A stretch of DNA of 64,000 nt, taken from the NCBI GenBank assembly GCA_045635805.1, contig JAZTWI010000001.1, positions 186,001-250,000 of the forward strand, in the 5' to 3' direction. This stretch comes from UBA11490 sp045635805. GTDB taxonomy: Bacteria; Bacillota; Clostridia; Christensenellales; UBA1242. The notes under the pieces are model-generated. The model was not told where the DNA came from, ran no database searches, and saw only the letters and a list, made by a program, of their open reading frames with translations. The translations under genes and the position numbers were made by a program. Every line of letters starts with the position of its first letter. Position 1 is the first letter of the stretch. Positions 7,591 through 15,117 of this stretch are shown here, in pieces.

Positions 7591-8157
7591 ATGGCATCAT
7601 TAATGATTCATTTACTGATTGCTCAGGAATATTGCAAAAAGCATAAAATAGATGACGTTGAAGCTTTTCTTCAGGGTAATCTTGCTCCCGATTTAGTTCC
7701 TGTTAAGTGGCCAACACATTATTCTAAGACGCGTACAAATAAGAATCATTTGGAATCAATTATAAATAAAGTTGATTTACCTGCATTCTGTGCTGAAAAT
7801 GATATCTCATCAGATTTTAATAAGGGTCAGTTTTTACATTTGATATCTGACGTTGTTTTCTTTAATAATTACTTAGCACATAACGAAAATTATTTGGCGT
7901 TTGATAATGAAAATCAATTACGTATTCAAAATGTCTTGTATAGGGATTATCATAGAATAAATGATTGGTTGATTAAAACGCGTAAAGATTTAAGGCTAGA
8001 CCTAATACCAGAAGATATGCAGTCAAGAAGAGATGATGAGATGGAGATTGTGTCCAAAGATGCAATTGCTAAAATTATAGAATACTGCTCAGATATTGAC
8101 TTGGCTAGAGCTTATAAAAAATATAGCAGTATGACCCCTGGTGGTCCTGTTAAATAA
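7591..8157 (+). CDS. Zinc-dependent phospholipase C-like protein
   Basis: 188 residues starting MASLMIHLLIAQEYCKKH. Candidate metal ligands are His7 (MIHLL), the Asp of QGNLAPDL, His of THYSKTRTNK, and His/Asp of FLHLISDVVFF, the pattern seen in the small bacterial zinc-dependent phospholipase C-like family. No signal peptide is present, so it may be cytoplasmic. The ATG at 7591 is preceded by AAGAAGGGGG at a good distance; a longer upstream frame is not needed. The substrate is unknown. It sits alone in the low-CTAG block after tRNA-Ser. Confidence 0.55.
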   Translation: MASLMIHLLIAQEYCKKHKIDDVEAFLQGNLAPDLVPVKWPTHYSKTRTNKNHLESIINKVDLPAFCAENDISSDFNKGQFLHLISDVVFFNNYLAHNENYLAFDNENQLRIQNVLYRDYHRINDWLIKTRKDLRLDLIPEDMQSRRDDEMEIVSKDAIAKIIEYCSDIDLARAYKKYSSMTPGGPVK

Positions 8158-8239
8158 ATTCACCCAAAGTAGAGACAAATAGGTGTATTTATGGTATAAT
8201 ATAAGTATAATAAACACTATGTGATTATAGAGGTGTGTT

Positions 8240-8956
8240 ATGGAAAAGAAAAATAATAAGGTATATATAGCTAGGTTTTGTGGCTCAGAAGTAGATGCTC
8301 TTATGGAAACTATGGAGGGTAAAGTAGTACCTATTTGTGTAGAAAATGAAGGTGGTAGTAATTATCTTTCATCTGTAGAAGTTAGACCAGATTATGATGG
8401 ACTAGGAAGTGAAGCTGCTAAAATGGCTGCGAGAAAAAATGCTATGGAAACTATGGCAAATCATGCTTTCTTTTTCTATGGTGATAGTTTAGATGAAGTA
8501 GGAGAGTCTCTTTCTGTTCTTGCTAAAGAGCCTAAAGATATGGAAGGCTTCTTAAGGTCAGAAAGGGGAGTAGAAGGAATAGAAGATTGTTTTGCTGACG
8601 GGAGAGACCGTATTTTAATAGTAGAATCTGATGAAGATACTATAGGTGAGATGTGTTCTTCTGGTTTAATTGGTACAGGTTCTTGTGAATATGGACCAGA
8701 TTATGAAAAAAGAGAATTGAGTGAAATGATTATTGGCGACAAGGCTATTAGGTTGCTTCTCACTGGAGGAAAAGGAAAAGTTATAGCATTTGATTCTCCT
8801 GAAGTTGTATATGATAATGTATTTGGTTCTGACTTTTACTCACTTTTCAGTAGAGCAAAGAGAAGAAGTCTTCATAGAGATGATTATAGTGATGACTATG
8901 GCGACGACCATGGTAGTGGCTATGGCAGTGACATGGACGATGATTACTATTATTAA
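8240..8956 (+). CDS. Unknown protein with acidic Asp/Tyr/Gly tail
   Basis: 238 residues, not recognised. The body (1-205) is soluble, acidic and mixed alpha/beta in appearance. It is followed by a basic patch (RAKRRSLHRD) and a 30-residue tail made almost entirely of Asp, Tyr, Gly and Ser. There is no membrane segment or signal peptide. The tail resembles intrinsically disordered or metal/condensate-forming tails, but that is only an impression. The ATG is preceded by AGAGGTG, and a TATAAT box lies at about 8192. A strong terminator follows, so it is monocistronic. Confidence 0.7.
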   Translation: MEKKNNKVYIARFCGSEVDALMETMEGKVVPICVENEGGSNYLSSVEVRPDYDGLGSEAAKMAARKNAMETMANHAFFFYGDSLDEVGESLSVLAKEPKDMEGFLRSERGVEGIEDCFADGRDRILIVESDEDTIGEMCSSGLIGTGSCEYGPDYEKRELSEMIIGDKAIRLLLTGGKGKVIAFDSPEVVYDNVFGSDFYSLFSRAKRRSLHRDDYSDDYGDDHGSGYGSDMDDDYYY

Positions 8957-8964
8957 AAACAAAG

Positions 8965-8990
8965 CCTATCAATTTTGATAGGTTTTTTTT
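8965..8990 (+). terminator. Terminator after 8240-8956 gene
   Basis: CCTATCAA-TT-TTGATAGG with eight T residues. Confidence 0.9.
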
Positions 8991-9007
8991 ATTGCTTTAT
9001 ATTTATA

Positions 9008-9037
9008 TTGAATAAAACTTTGTATTTTATTTAAAAT
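9008..9037 (+). promoter_or_regulatory. Candidate promoter very close to next ATG
   Basis: TTGAAT, an 18-bp spacer and TAAAAT ending 5 nt before the ATG at 9043. If used, the message would have essentially no leader. Confidence 0.45.
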
Positions 9038-9042
9038 AAATT

Positions 9043-9597
9043 ATGGCTAAAATTATTTTATTTATATCGGCATTTGTTCCTATGTTTGTTGTGTTTTTAG
9101 TGACTCTCATACTCGAGATTATTAATGATAATCTTAGGTTTAATATAACGAATACTTTGGTTTTTATAACATTAATATGTTTGATTTTTATAGGTACTAT
9201 AGGTCTAATGTTTTTAATTAAAGGGAAAAAAGAAAGTACACCTCATATCAAGGTGATTTCTAAAAAGAATATTACAGACCAACATTTTCTTAATTATTTT
9301 TCGCTTTTTGTAGTTCTGGCTCTTACTTTTGATTTGTCTAAAATTTGTTATATTGTGTCTTTAATGGTTATACTTATCTTTATTGCTGTAGTGTATATCA
9401 AAAATAACATTTTCTATGTAAATCCACTTCTTAATATCTTAGGCTATAGCTTCTATGATATTGTATGTGTAGAAGAAGGAAAGGAAAAAGAAATGAGAAT
9501 TTTCTATAAAGGTCAGTTAGATATAAGTAAAGAACGATATAAAATATATAAAACCAATAAGAATCTATATTTTATGGAAGAAGAAGATAGGGTGTGA
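9043..9597 (+). CDS. Unknown four-helix membrane protein
   Basis: 184 residues with four hydrophobic segments at about 3-28, 35-58, 77-95 and 97-118, followed by a soluble, charged C-terminal domain of about 65 residues (from NPLLNILGYSFYDIVCVEEG on). I do not recognise the family. No Shine-Dalgarno sequence precedes the ATG. The stop codon lies inside the loop of its own terminator. Composition is AT-rich and without CTAG, like the rest of the post-tRNA-Ser block. Confidence 0.6.
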   Translation: MAKIILFISAFVPMFVVFLVTLILEIINDNLRFNITNTLVFITLICLIFIGTIGLMFLIKGKKESTPHIKVISKKNITDQHFLNYFSLFVVLALTFDLSKICYIVSLMVILIFIAVVYIKNNIFYVNPLLNILGYSFYDIVCVEEGKEKEMRIFYKGQLDISKERYKIYKTNKNLYFMEEEDRV

Positions 9598-9610
9598 GCC
9601 CTATTTTTTT
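9587..9610 (+). terminator. Terminator overlapping stop codon
   Basis: ATAGGG-TGTGAG-CCCTAT followed by T residues; the TGA of the preceding gene is in the loop. Confidence 0.8.
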
Positions 9611-9675
9611 TATTTTGTCATAAAAATATTTCTGCTCTAGTATACTATAGCATAAACATATTTTTGGGGGTTGTT

Positions 9676-11193
9676 ATGTCGTTTGAGCCAAATTATAAAA
9701 AGGTGATGAGTAGTATCAGAAGAAATGTTGGCACCACTCAATCTGTGGTGGAATTTAAGTTGCCTATTAGTGAAAAGGAGATAACAGATATTTTTTCCGT
9801 TGGTGCTTCTGTATCAATTTCTTCTGCTGAAATCACAGGAAATACTATTAATTTTATGGGGTTAGTAGATTTTCAGACTGTATACCAATCAGTGGGGATT
9901 GTTTCTGGGGACTATACTGCTGAGTTTAGGGACAAGTATGAAACAAGCGAAGAATTAAGCGGAGAACTAATTTTGTCTGCATCGGTCGTGCAGGTTTCTA
10001 GTTCTGTCTCTGGCAGTGATATAAGGGTTAGTGCTATTGTGGAAGTTACAATAGATATCATTGAGAGCAAAGAAGTGTCTGTACTTACTTCTCTAGATAT
10101 GATGGGTGCTCATATGTCGCACAAAGATATTACATATAGTAGTTATCTAGGTAAGGCATACGAAAAGTTGGATATAAATAGTACATTAGAAATCAAAGAC
10201 GCAAGGTCGGTATTTGTTGTTACGCCGTGTGTGAGATTGTCTTCTGTAGAACCTAGAGATAATTACATAGAAGTAAAGGGTATTGCTGGTCTAGATATTT
10301 GTTACACTGTGGGTGAAGAGTTATCGGACCTTAGGTCTTCATATAGAGAGATAGATTTTGTATGGGAGATTGCCTATGATGGGCTTGCCAAAGATAATAT
10401 GATAGAGAGTATGGTGTCTATCGTCTATAATGAAATAAGAGTTTCAACGGTTGCATCTGAGAGTGGTGCTGAGATAGATATTAATATTCCTGTAATGTAT
10501 AATGGGTATATATTTGAGAGTAGCACTCTGAAGGCTGTTGATGATATTTATCTAGAGAGTAATTATCTCTCTGTAACTAGTGAAGTGATGCCTACCATCA
10601 CAGACTTTAATAATATTTCATTTAAGGATAATATTTCTGGCTCTGCAGAAATAACTGATACACAGCCATTCATTGATGAGATATTATCTGTATGCACTAG
10701 TAATGTTGTAATTGCTAGGAACTACATAGATGATGGTAGGCTGGTGGTAGAAGGTGTAGCACAAGTAACTGTTACTTATTATACAAAAGAGACTATGTCT
10801 GCCACTGCTCTAGATATAGAGATGCCTTTTGCTATTGACCAAAAGGTTGGTGGAGAATACTCTTCTGTGGTATCTCTATGTATTGCAGATATTACTGCAA
10901 AAAGTAGAAGGGGAAAAGAAATTGACGTGTCTGGCGAACTATATGTATTTGCAGATACTTACTCTAGTATTGATAATATTGTTATATCTAATATCGCACT
11001 TGGAGAAGAAAAAATCCAAGATGATTGTTCACTATATATTTATATTGTGAAGCCAGAACAAACAGTGTGGGATATTGCTAAGGAAATGAATGTTTCTCCT
11101 AGTATGATTTTAGAACAAAATCCAGATGCTGAGAGTGGTGTATCTGCTGGTCAGAAATTGGTTATATATAAATCCAGAGCAATAGAATTTTAA
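9676..11193 (+). CDS. sipL: SipL-like spore coat morphogenetic protein (DUF3794 + LysM)
   Basis: 505 residues with repeated SPOCS/DUF3794 beta-rich modules through about residue 450 and a C-terminal LysM domain (IYIVKPEQTVWDIAKEMN to GQKLVIYK, about 452-500). This architecture is that of clostridial SipL, which binds SpoIVA and anchors the spore coat basal layer to the cortex/outer forespore membrane in the mother cell. The ATG at 9676 is chosen over an upstream TTG because the GGGGG ribosome site (9665-9669) fits it. It is monocistronic, with a strong terminator behind it. Confidence 0.85.
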   Translation: MSFEPNYKKVMSSIRRNVGTTQSVVEFKLPISEKEITDIFSVGASVSISSAEITGNTINFMGLVDFQTVYQSVGIVSGDYTAEFRDKYETSEELSGELILSASVVQVSSSVSGSDIRVSAIVEVTIDIIESKEVSVLTSLDMMGAHMSHKDITYSSYLGKAYEKLDINSTLEIKDARSVFVVTPCVRLSSVEPRDNYIEVKGIAGLDICYTVGEELSDLRSSYREIDFVWEIAYDGLAKDNMIESMVSIVYNEIRVSTVASESGAEIDINIPVMYNGYIFESSTLKAVDDIYLESNYLSVTSEVMPTITDFNNISFKDNISGSAEITDTQPFIDEILSVCTSNVVIARNYIDDGRLVVEGVAQVTVTYYTKETMSATALDIEMPFAIDQKVGGEYSSVVSLCIADITAKSRRGKEIDVSGELYVFADTYSSIDNIVISNIALGEEKIQDDCSLYIYIVKPEQTVWDIAKEMNVSPSMILEQNPDAESGVSAGQKLVIYKSRAIEF

Positions 11194-11225
11194 TGCTATA
11201 TAAATGTAATTAACTCCCTATGTGT

Positions 11226-11257
11226 AAGGTGGTTGCAGATAATGCAATCACCTTTTT
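11226..11257 (+). terminator. Terminator of sipL
   Basis: A 12-bp stem AAGGTGGTTGCA/TGCAATCACCTT (one wobble) with a 5-nt loop and a short T-run. Confidence 0.85.
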
Positions 11258-11317
11258 GTTGAATATAGTGTCATCTAATATATAAATATTGACACAAAAT
11301 ATATAGTATATGACAAA

Positions 11318-11328
11318 TTTCGACAAAA
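11318..11328. promoter_or_regulatory. Spo0A box upstream of spoIIR
   Basis: TTTCGACAAAA, the reverse complement of the 0A box TTTTGTCGAA. A weaker second half-match (TGACAAATT) lies just before it. It is centred about 60 nt before the spoIIR ATG, a fitting place for control by phosphorylated Spo0A. Confidence 0.6.
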
Positions 11329-11383
11329 TATACAAGTTGTTATACGCTGTGCGTGGTTAAGAATTAAATACGGGAGATAAACA

Positions 11384-11911
11384 ATGAAGGCTATTTTTAG
11401 TATTATTATCACATTCTTATTATTTATGTTTTCTTTTTGTTTTGTGGGCTGTAATAGTGTAGATAATGATAGTATACTTCGTATTCATATTAGGGCTAAT
11501 TCTAATAGTGTTCGTGACCAAGAAATCAAGCTCACTATTAGAGATGAATTAATAAAATATATTACAGACAGCATTGAAGGATTAGATTCTTGTAATGATG
11601 TAAAGAGAGTGCTATCTAGTGAGATTTTAAATATAGAGAGTATAGCAGATGCAGTGCTTGAGAGAGATGGGTATGGTTATGTGTCAAGAGCAAGTATTAG
11701 GCGTGAATATTTTCCAACTAGGTCGTATGATGGATTGTCCTTTCCTGCAGGGTACTATGATGCTCTCATTGTTGAATTAGGAGATGGTGTAGGAGATAAT
11801 TGGTGGTGTGTGGCTTATCCACCCCTTTGCTTTGTGGGAGAAGATGTAGGAGATTATAGTGTAAGGTACAGAAGTAAAATCATTGATTTTATTAAAAATA
11901 TTTCTAGGTGA
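11384..11911 (+). CDS. spoIIR: Stage II sporulation protein R
   Basis: 175 residues with an N-terminal secretion signal that has a possible lipobox (FCFVGC, Cys near 23), then the SpoIIR signature RIHIRANSNSVRDQEIKL, and WWCVAYPPLCF near 146-156. In Bacillus SpoIIR is made in the forespore under sigma F and is secreted to trigger SpoIIGA cleavage of pro-sigma E in the mother cell. It leads a tight operon: sleB starts 3 nt later and ypeB 8 nt after that. A Spo0A-type box is upstream. Confidence 0.92.
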   Translation: MKAIFSIIITFLLFMFSFCFVGCNSVDNDSILRIHIRANSNSVRDQEIKLTIRDELIKYITDSIEGLDSCNDVKRVLSSEILNIESIADAVLERDGYGYVSRASIRREYFPTRSYDGLSFPAGYYDALIVELGDGVGDNWWCVAYPPLCFVGEDVGDYSVRYRSKIIDFIKNISR

Positions 11912-11914
11912 GAT

Positions 11915-12565
11915 ATGAGAAAGTATAAGATTTCTTTTTGTATAATTTGTATAATGTTTGTTTTATCTATTTTTACCATTAGTTACTTTGGAATAAATAA
12001 AAAATCTGTATGGGCGTATGATAGTTCACATATTTATTCTGCTCAGGAAAGACTAAAAGAGTTGGGATACTATGATGGTCCTGTAAATGGTGTATACGAT
12101 GATGCGACTGTTGTTGCTATCAAAAATTTCCAAAAGGACAGGGGGATATATGTGTCTGGTGCAGTAGGGGGTGTTACTGCCAATGCTCTGGGTATATATA
12201 TGTCTGAGCAGGATAGCAATGACTTGTATCTACTCGCCAAGTGTATACACGCAGAAGCCAGGGGTGAGAGTTATGTAGGTAAGGTTGCTGTCGGTGCGGT
12301 TATACTAAATAGGGTTGCTAGTCCAGATTTTCCAGATACTATCTATGGTGTGATTTATCAGCCTTGGGCTTTTACAGCTGTGCACGATGGACAGATAAAT
12401 CTAGAACCGGAAGCTGCTAGTTACCAGGCAGCAACTGATGCACTCAATGGTTGGGACCCAACGTATGGTTGTCTATATTACTACAATCCAGTGACTGCTA
12501 GTTCTAGTTGGATATTTAGTAGACAGACGGTAGTTACTATCGGTAAACATATATTTGCTATATAG
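11915..12565 (+). CDS. sleB: Spore cortex-lytic enzyme SleB
   Basis: 216 residues: an N-terminal signal/membrane segment (about 7-25), a PG_binding_1 domain (SAQERLKELGYYDGPVNGVY onward, about 42-92) and a Hydrolase_2 domain. Its catalytic Glu is probably E114 in CIHAEARGES, with ILNRVASPDFPDT and the C-terminal GKHIFAI. SleB is a lytic transglycosylase acting on cortex peptidoglycan with muramic-delta-lactam during germination and is stored in the spore with YpeB. Length is normal and it is co-transcribed with ypeB. Confidence 0.92.
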   Translation: MRKYKISFCIICIMFVLSIFTISYFGINKKSVWAYDSSHIYSAQERLKELGYYDGPVNGVYDDATVVAIKNFQKDRGIYVSGAVGGVTANALGIYMSEQDSNDLYLLAKCIHAEARGESYVGKVAVGAVILNRVASPDFPDTIYGVIYQPWAFTAVHDGQINLEPEAASYQAATDALNGWDPTYGCLYYYNPVTASSSWIFSRQTVVTIGKHIFAI

Positions 12566-12573
12566 GAGATAAT

Positions 12574-13887
12574 ATGAGAAGTAAAGCATTAGCAATATCA
12601 CTAGCACTGATGGGTGCTCTGTCTCTAGTTTTTATGACGCTCTTTGTTGTCTTTTGTGTTTCTAGTAATACCTACAAGAAGCAATTAGAAAATAACTACA
12701 CAAAGAGTTTCTATGAAGTAGTATCTAATATCAACGACCTAGAAGTAGATATGTCAAAAATTGTAGCAACTACTAGTATAGATAGCCAAAGGGAACTACT
12801 AATGAATATCAATCAAACGTCTAGTCTGGCAGTGGGTAACTTAAGTAACCTTCCACTTAACTACCAAGAAATCGGTGGGCTAAATAAATTACTCAATACC
12901 ACTAGTGGTTTTTCATATAGTTTACTACTAGACAATTATAATGGCAGTAGTATTTCAACAGAAGACTTTTCGCAGATTTCTAGTATTCATAGTAGAATTA
13001 GAGAAATTCAATATGATTTAAATTCTTTCCTTAGTGGTCTTAATTATGATTATAGTATTTTAGATAACCTAGACTATAGTAATATGGATAATAGTAATTA
13101 TGATGCAGGTCTTATTAATACAGAGAGTTCTAAGACAGAGATTCCTACACTTATCTACGACGGACCTTTTTCTGACACCACGCTAAATAAAGAAATAAAG
13201 GGGCTCGGCGACAAAGAATATACGGTCGACGAAGTAGAAGATTATCTAGATAGTATATATTCGGGTTTTGCTATATACTATCTGGGTGAGACTTCTGGTA
13301 AGTTTTCGACATATAATTTTGAAATTAAGGGAAATATAGACCTATATGTATCGGTTACAAAAGTAGGTTGTAAATTACTCACAATCACTGCCTATGGTGA
13401 TGGTGGGGAAGTAAGGCTAAATATAGCCGAAGGGGTGTCCCTTGCTGAGAACTTTGCTATAGACGCAGGATTTGATAGTATGTACTCTGTATGGGAACAA
13501 AAGACAGGAAATATTTTATATATAAACCTAGCACCCATTAAAAATAAAGTCATATACTATAGTGATATAGTGAAAGTAAAAGTAGACTTGTCTCTAGGCC
13601 TAGTTGTGGGCTGGGAAGCAAGTGCATATGCTACTAATCATATAGATAGAGATTTTACTAGTTCGATAGGTTTAGTAGATGCTATGCTCACACTTTCACC
13701 AGAACTAAATGTTTTAGAGCGAAATATGTGTATCATTCCAGGTAAATTTGTGGGAGAAATGTCTGCATATGAATTTATTTGCGAGTGGAAAGACTACACA
13801 TATTATATTTATATAGATAGCAATACAGGTAAGGAAATTAATATTCTAAGGGTTATTGAGACAAATAGTGGAAGTCTGCTACAATAA
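12574..13887 (+). CDS. ypeB: Germination protein YpeB
   Basis: 437 residues with one N-terminal membrane anchor (about 7-29), a helical region, and C-terminal PepSY-like repeats (for example DVEDYL-type helix followed by beta strands, about 210-437). YpeB stabilises and localises SleB in spores and must be proteolysed at germination for SleB to act. It sits directly after sleB, the conserved partner order, and ends the operon before a terminator. Confidence 0.88.
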   Translation: MRSKALAISLALMGALSLVFMTLFVVFCVSSNTYKKQLENNYTKSFYEVVSNINDLEVDMSKIVATTSIDSQRELLMNINQTSSLAVGNLSNLPLNYQEIGGLNKLLNTTSGFSYSLLLDNYNGSSISTEDFSQISSIHSRIREIQYDLNSFLSGLNYDYSILDNLDYSNMDNSNYDAGLINTESSKTEIPTLIYDGPFSDTTLNKEIKGLGDKEYTVDEVEDYLDSIYSGFAIYYLGETSGKFSTYNFEIKGNIDLYVSVTKVGCKLLTITAYGDGGEVRLNIAEGVSLAENFAIDAGFDSMYSVWEQKTGNILYINLAPIKNKVIYYSDIVKVKVDLSLGLVVGWEASAYATNHIDRDFTSSIGLVDAMLTLSPELNVLERNMCIIPGKFVGEMSAYEFICEWKDYTYYIYIDSNTGKEINILRVIETNSGSLLQ

Positions 13888-13890
13888 TAC

Positions 13891-13916
13891 AAAAAGACAC
13901 AAAAGTGTCTTTTTTC
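13891..13916 (+). terminator. Terminator of spoIIR-sleB-ypeB
   Basis: AAAAAGACAC-AAAA-GTGTCTTTTT with extra T residues. Confidence 0.9.
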
Positions 13917-13994
13917 TTGTTTGCAGGGTATTTGTTTGACTAATAAAATTATAAATGTTATAAATAATAATTAGTGAAAAGTTAGGAGACAGAA

Positions 13995-15047
13995 ATGCAA
14001 GTATTTTTACCAATTTTGCTCTTTGTAGTCGGTATTATACTAATTATTAAGGGTGGAGATTTCTTTGTAGATGCAGCATCTTGGATTGCCGAAGTTAGTG
14101 GAATACCAAAGCTAATTATAGGTGCAACCATTGTAAGTGTTGCTACTACTTTACCAGAATTACTAGTTTCGGTAATGGCAGCAGTGCAGGGTAAGGTAGA
14201 TATGGCTACAGGTAATGCTGTTGGTAGTGTTACTGCTAATATTGGTTTAATTATGGCTATATCACTATTCTGTATGCCTAGCGTAGTTAAAAGAAAAGAC
14301 TTTTTATTAAAGTCAATTTTATTAATTCTATCTTCTGGACTTATCTGTATATGTGGATTTACAGGTTCAGTAAATGTTGTTCTATCAATTCTACTACTAG
14401 TGGTATTTATTGTATTTATGGTAGACAATGTAATGACAGCAAAAAAATCAATGATAACTAGTTCAAAGGAAGTAATCGAAACTCTTGCTGAGACAGATAT
14501 GACGGAGATTAGGAGTAATCCTACAGACAATGCTCTAGAAGTTGCAGATATTAAGGCAAATGTTTCTAATAAGCCAAGTAAAAGAGAAGTTGTTATTAAT
14601 ATTATTAAGTTTGTTTTAGGTGCGACAGCCATTGTTTATGGTGCAGACCTTCTAGTAGATAACGGTAGTATTTTAGCGTCGATGATGGGTATATCTGAGA
14701 GAATTATTTCTGTTACTCTCATCGCTATCGGAACATCTTTACCAGAACTCGTTACTACTATCACAGCAATAGTGAAAAAGCAATCTTCACTATCTGTAGG
14801 AAATATTATTGGCGCTAATATTATAGACTTAACACTTATTATGCCACTATGCTCTATCATCTCAGGACAGGCTCTTCCTATTGCTAAACAAGCAGCATTT
14901 ATAGACCTTCCTGTTAGTTTACTAGTAGGCTGTATGGCATTAATACCAATGCTTATTAGTGGTAAATTCAAAAGGTGGCAGGGTGTTGCTCTGATGGTTG
15001 TATACATAGCATTCTTGGTCGTAACCTGCACAGTGGTTATAGTTTAA
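13995..15047 (+). CDS. Calcium/sodium antiporter (CaCA family, YrbG-like)
   Basis: 350-residue membrane protein made of two homologous halves, each with an alpha-repeat: VSVATTLPELLVSVMA (about 49-64) and GTSLPELVTTITA (about 249-261), together with GNAVGSVTANIGLI and GNIIGANIIDLTL. The conserved acidic Glu residues in both repeats are present. The halves are joined by a hydrophilic loop of about 45 residues (about 150-195). The expected function is exchange of Na+ (or H+/K+) for Ca2+ at the cytoplasmic membrane. RBS AGGAGA is present and it is monocistronic. Confidence 0.88.
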   Translation: MQVFLPILLFVVGIILIIKGGDFFVDAASWIAEVSGIPKLIIGATIVSVATTLPELLVSVMAAVQGKVDMATGNAVGSVTANIGLIMAISLFCMPSVVKRKDFLLKSILLILSSGLICICGFTGSVNVVLSILLLVVFIVFMVDNVMTAKKSMITSSKEVIETLAETDMTEIRSNPTDNALEVADIKANVSNKPSKREVVINIIKFVLGATAIVYGADLLVDNGSILASMMGISERIISVTLIAIGTSLPELVTTITAIVKKQSSLSVGNIIGANIIDLTLIMPLCSIISGQALPIAKQAAFIDLPVSLLVGCMALIPMLISGKFKRWQGVALMVVYIAFLVVTCTVVIV

Positions 15048-15055
15048 GCAAAAAC

Positions 15056-15080
15056 AAAACCCTAGAAATCTAGGGTTTTT
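15056..15080. terminator. Bidirectional terminator between antiporter and pyk
   Basis: AAAACCCTAGA-AA-TCTAGGGTTTT with a T-run on the plus strand and an A-run on the other side; it serves both convergent genes. Confidence 0.85.
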
Positions 15081-15117
15081 TATTTTATTTGCATAATATT
15101 AAATTTGTATAGATTTA

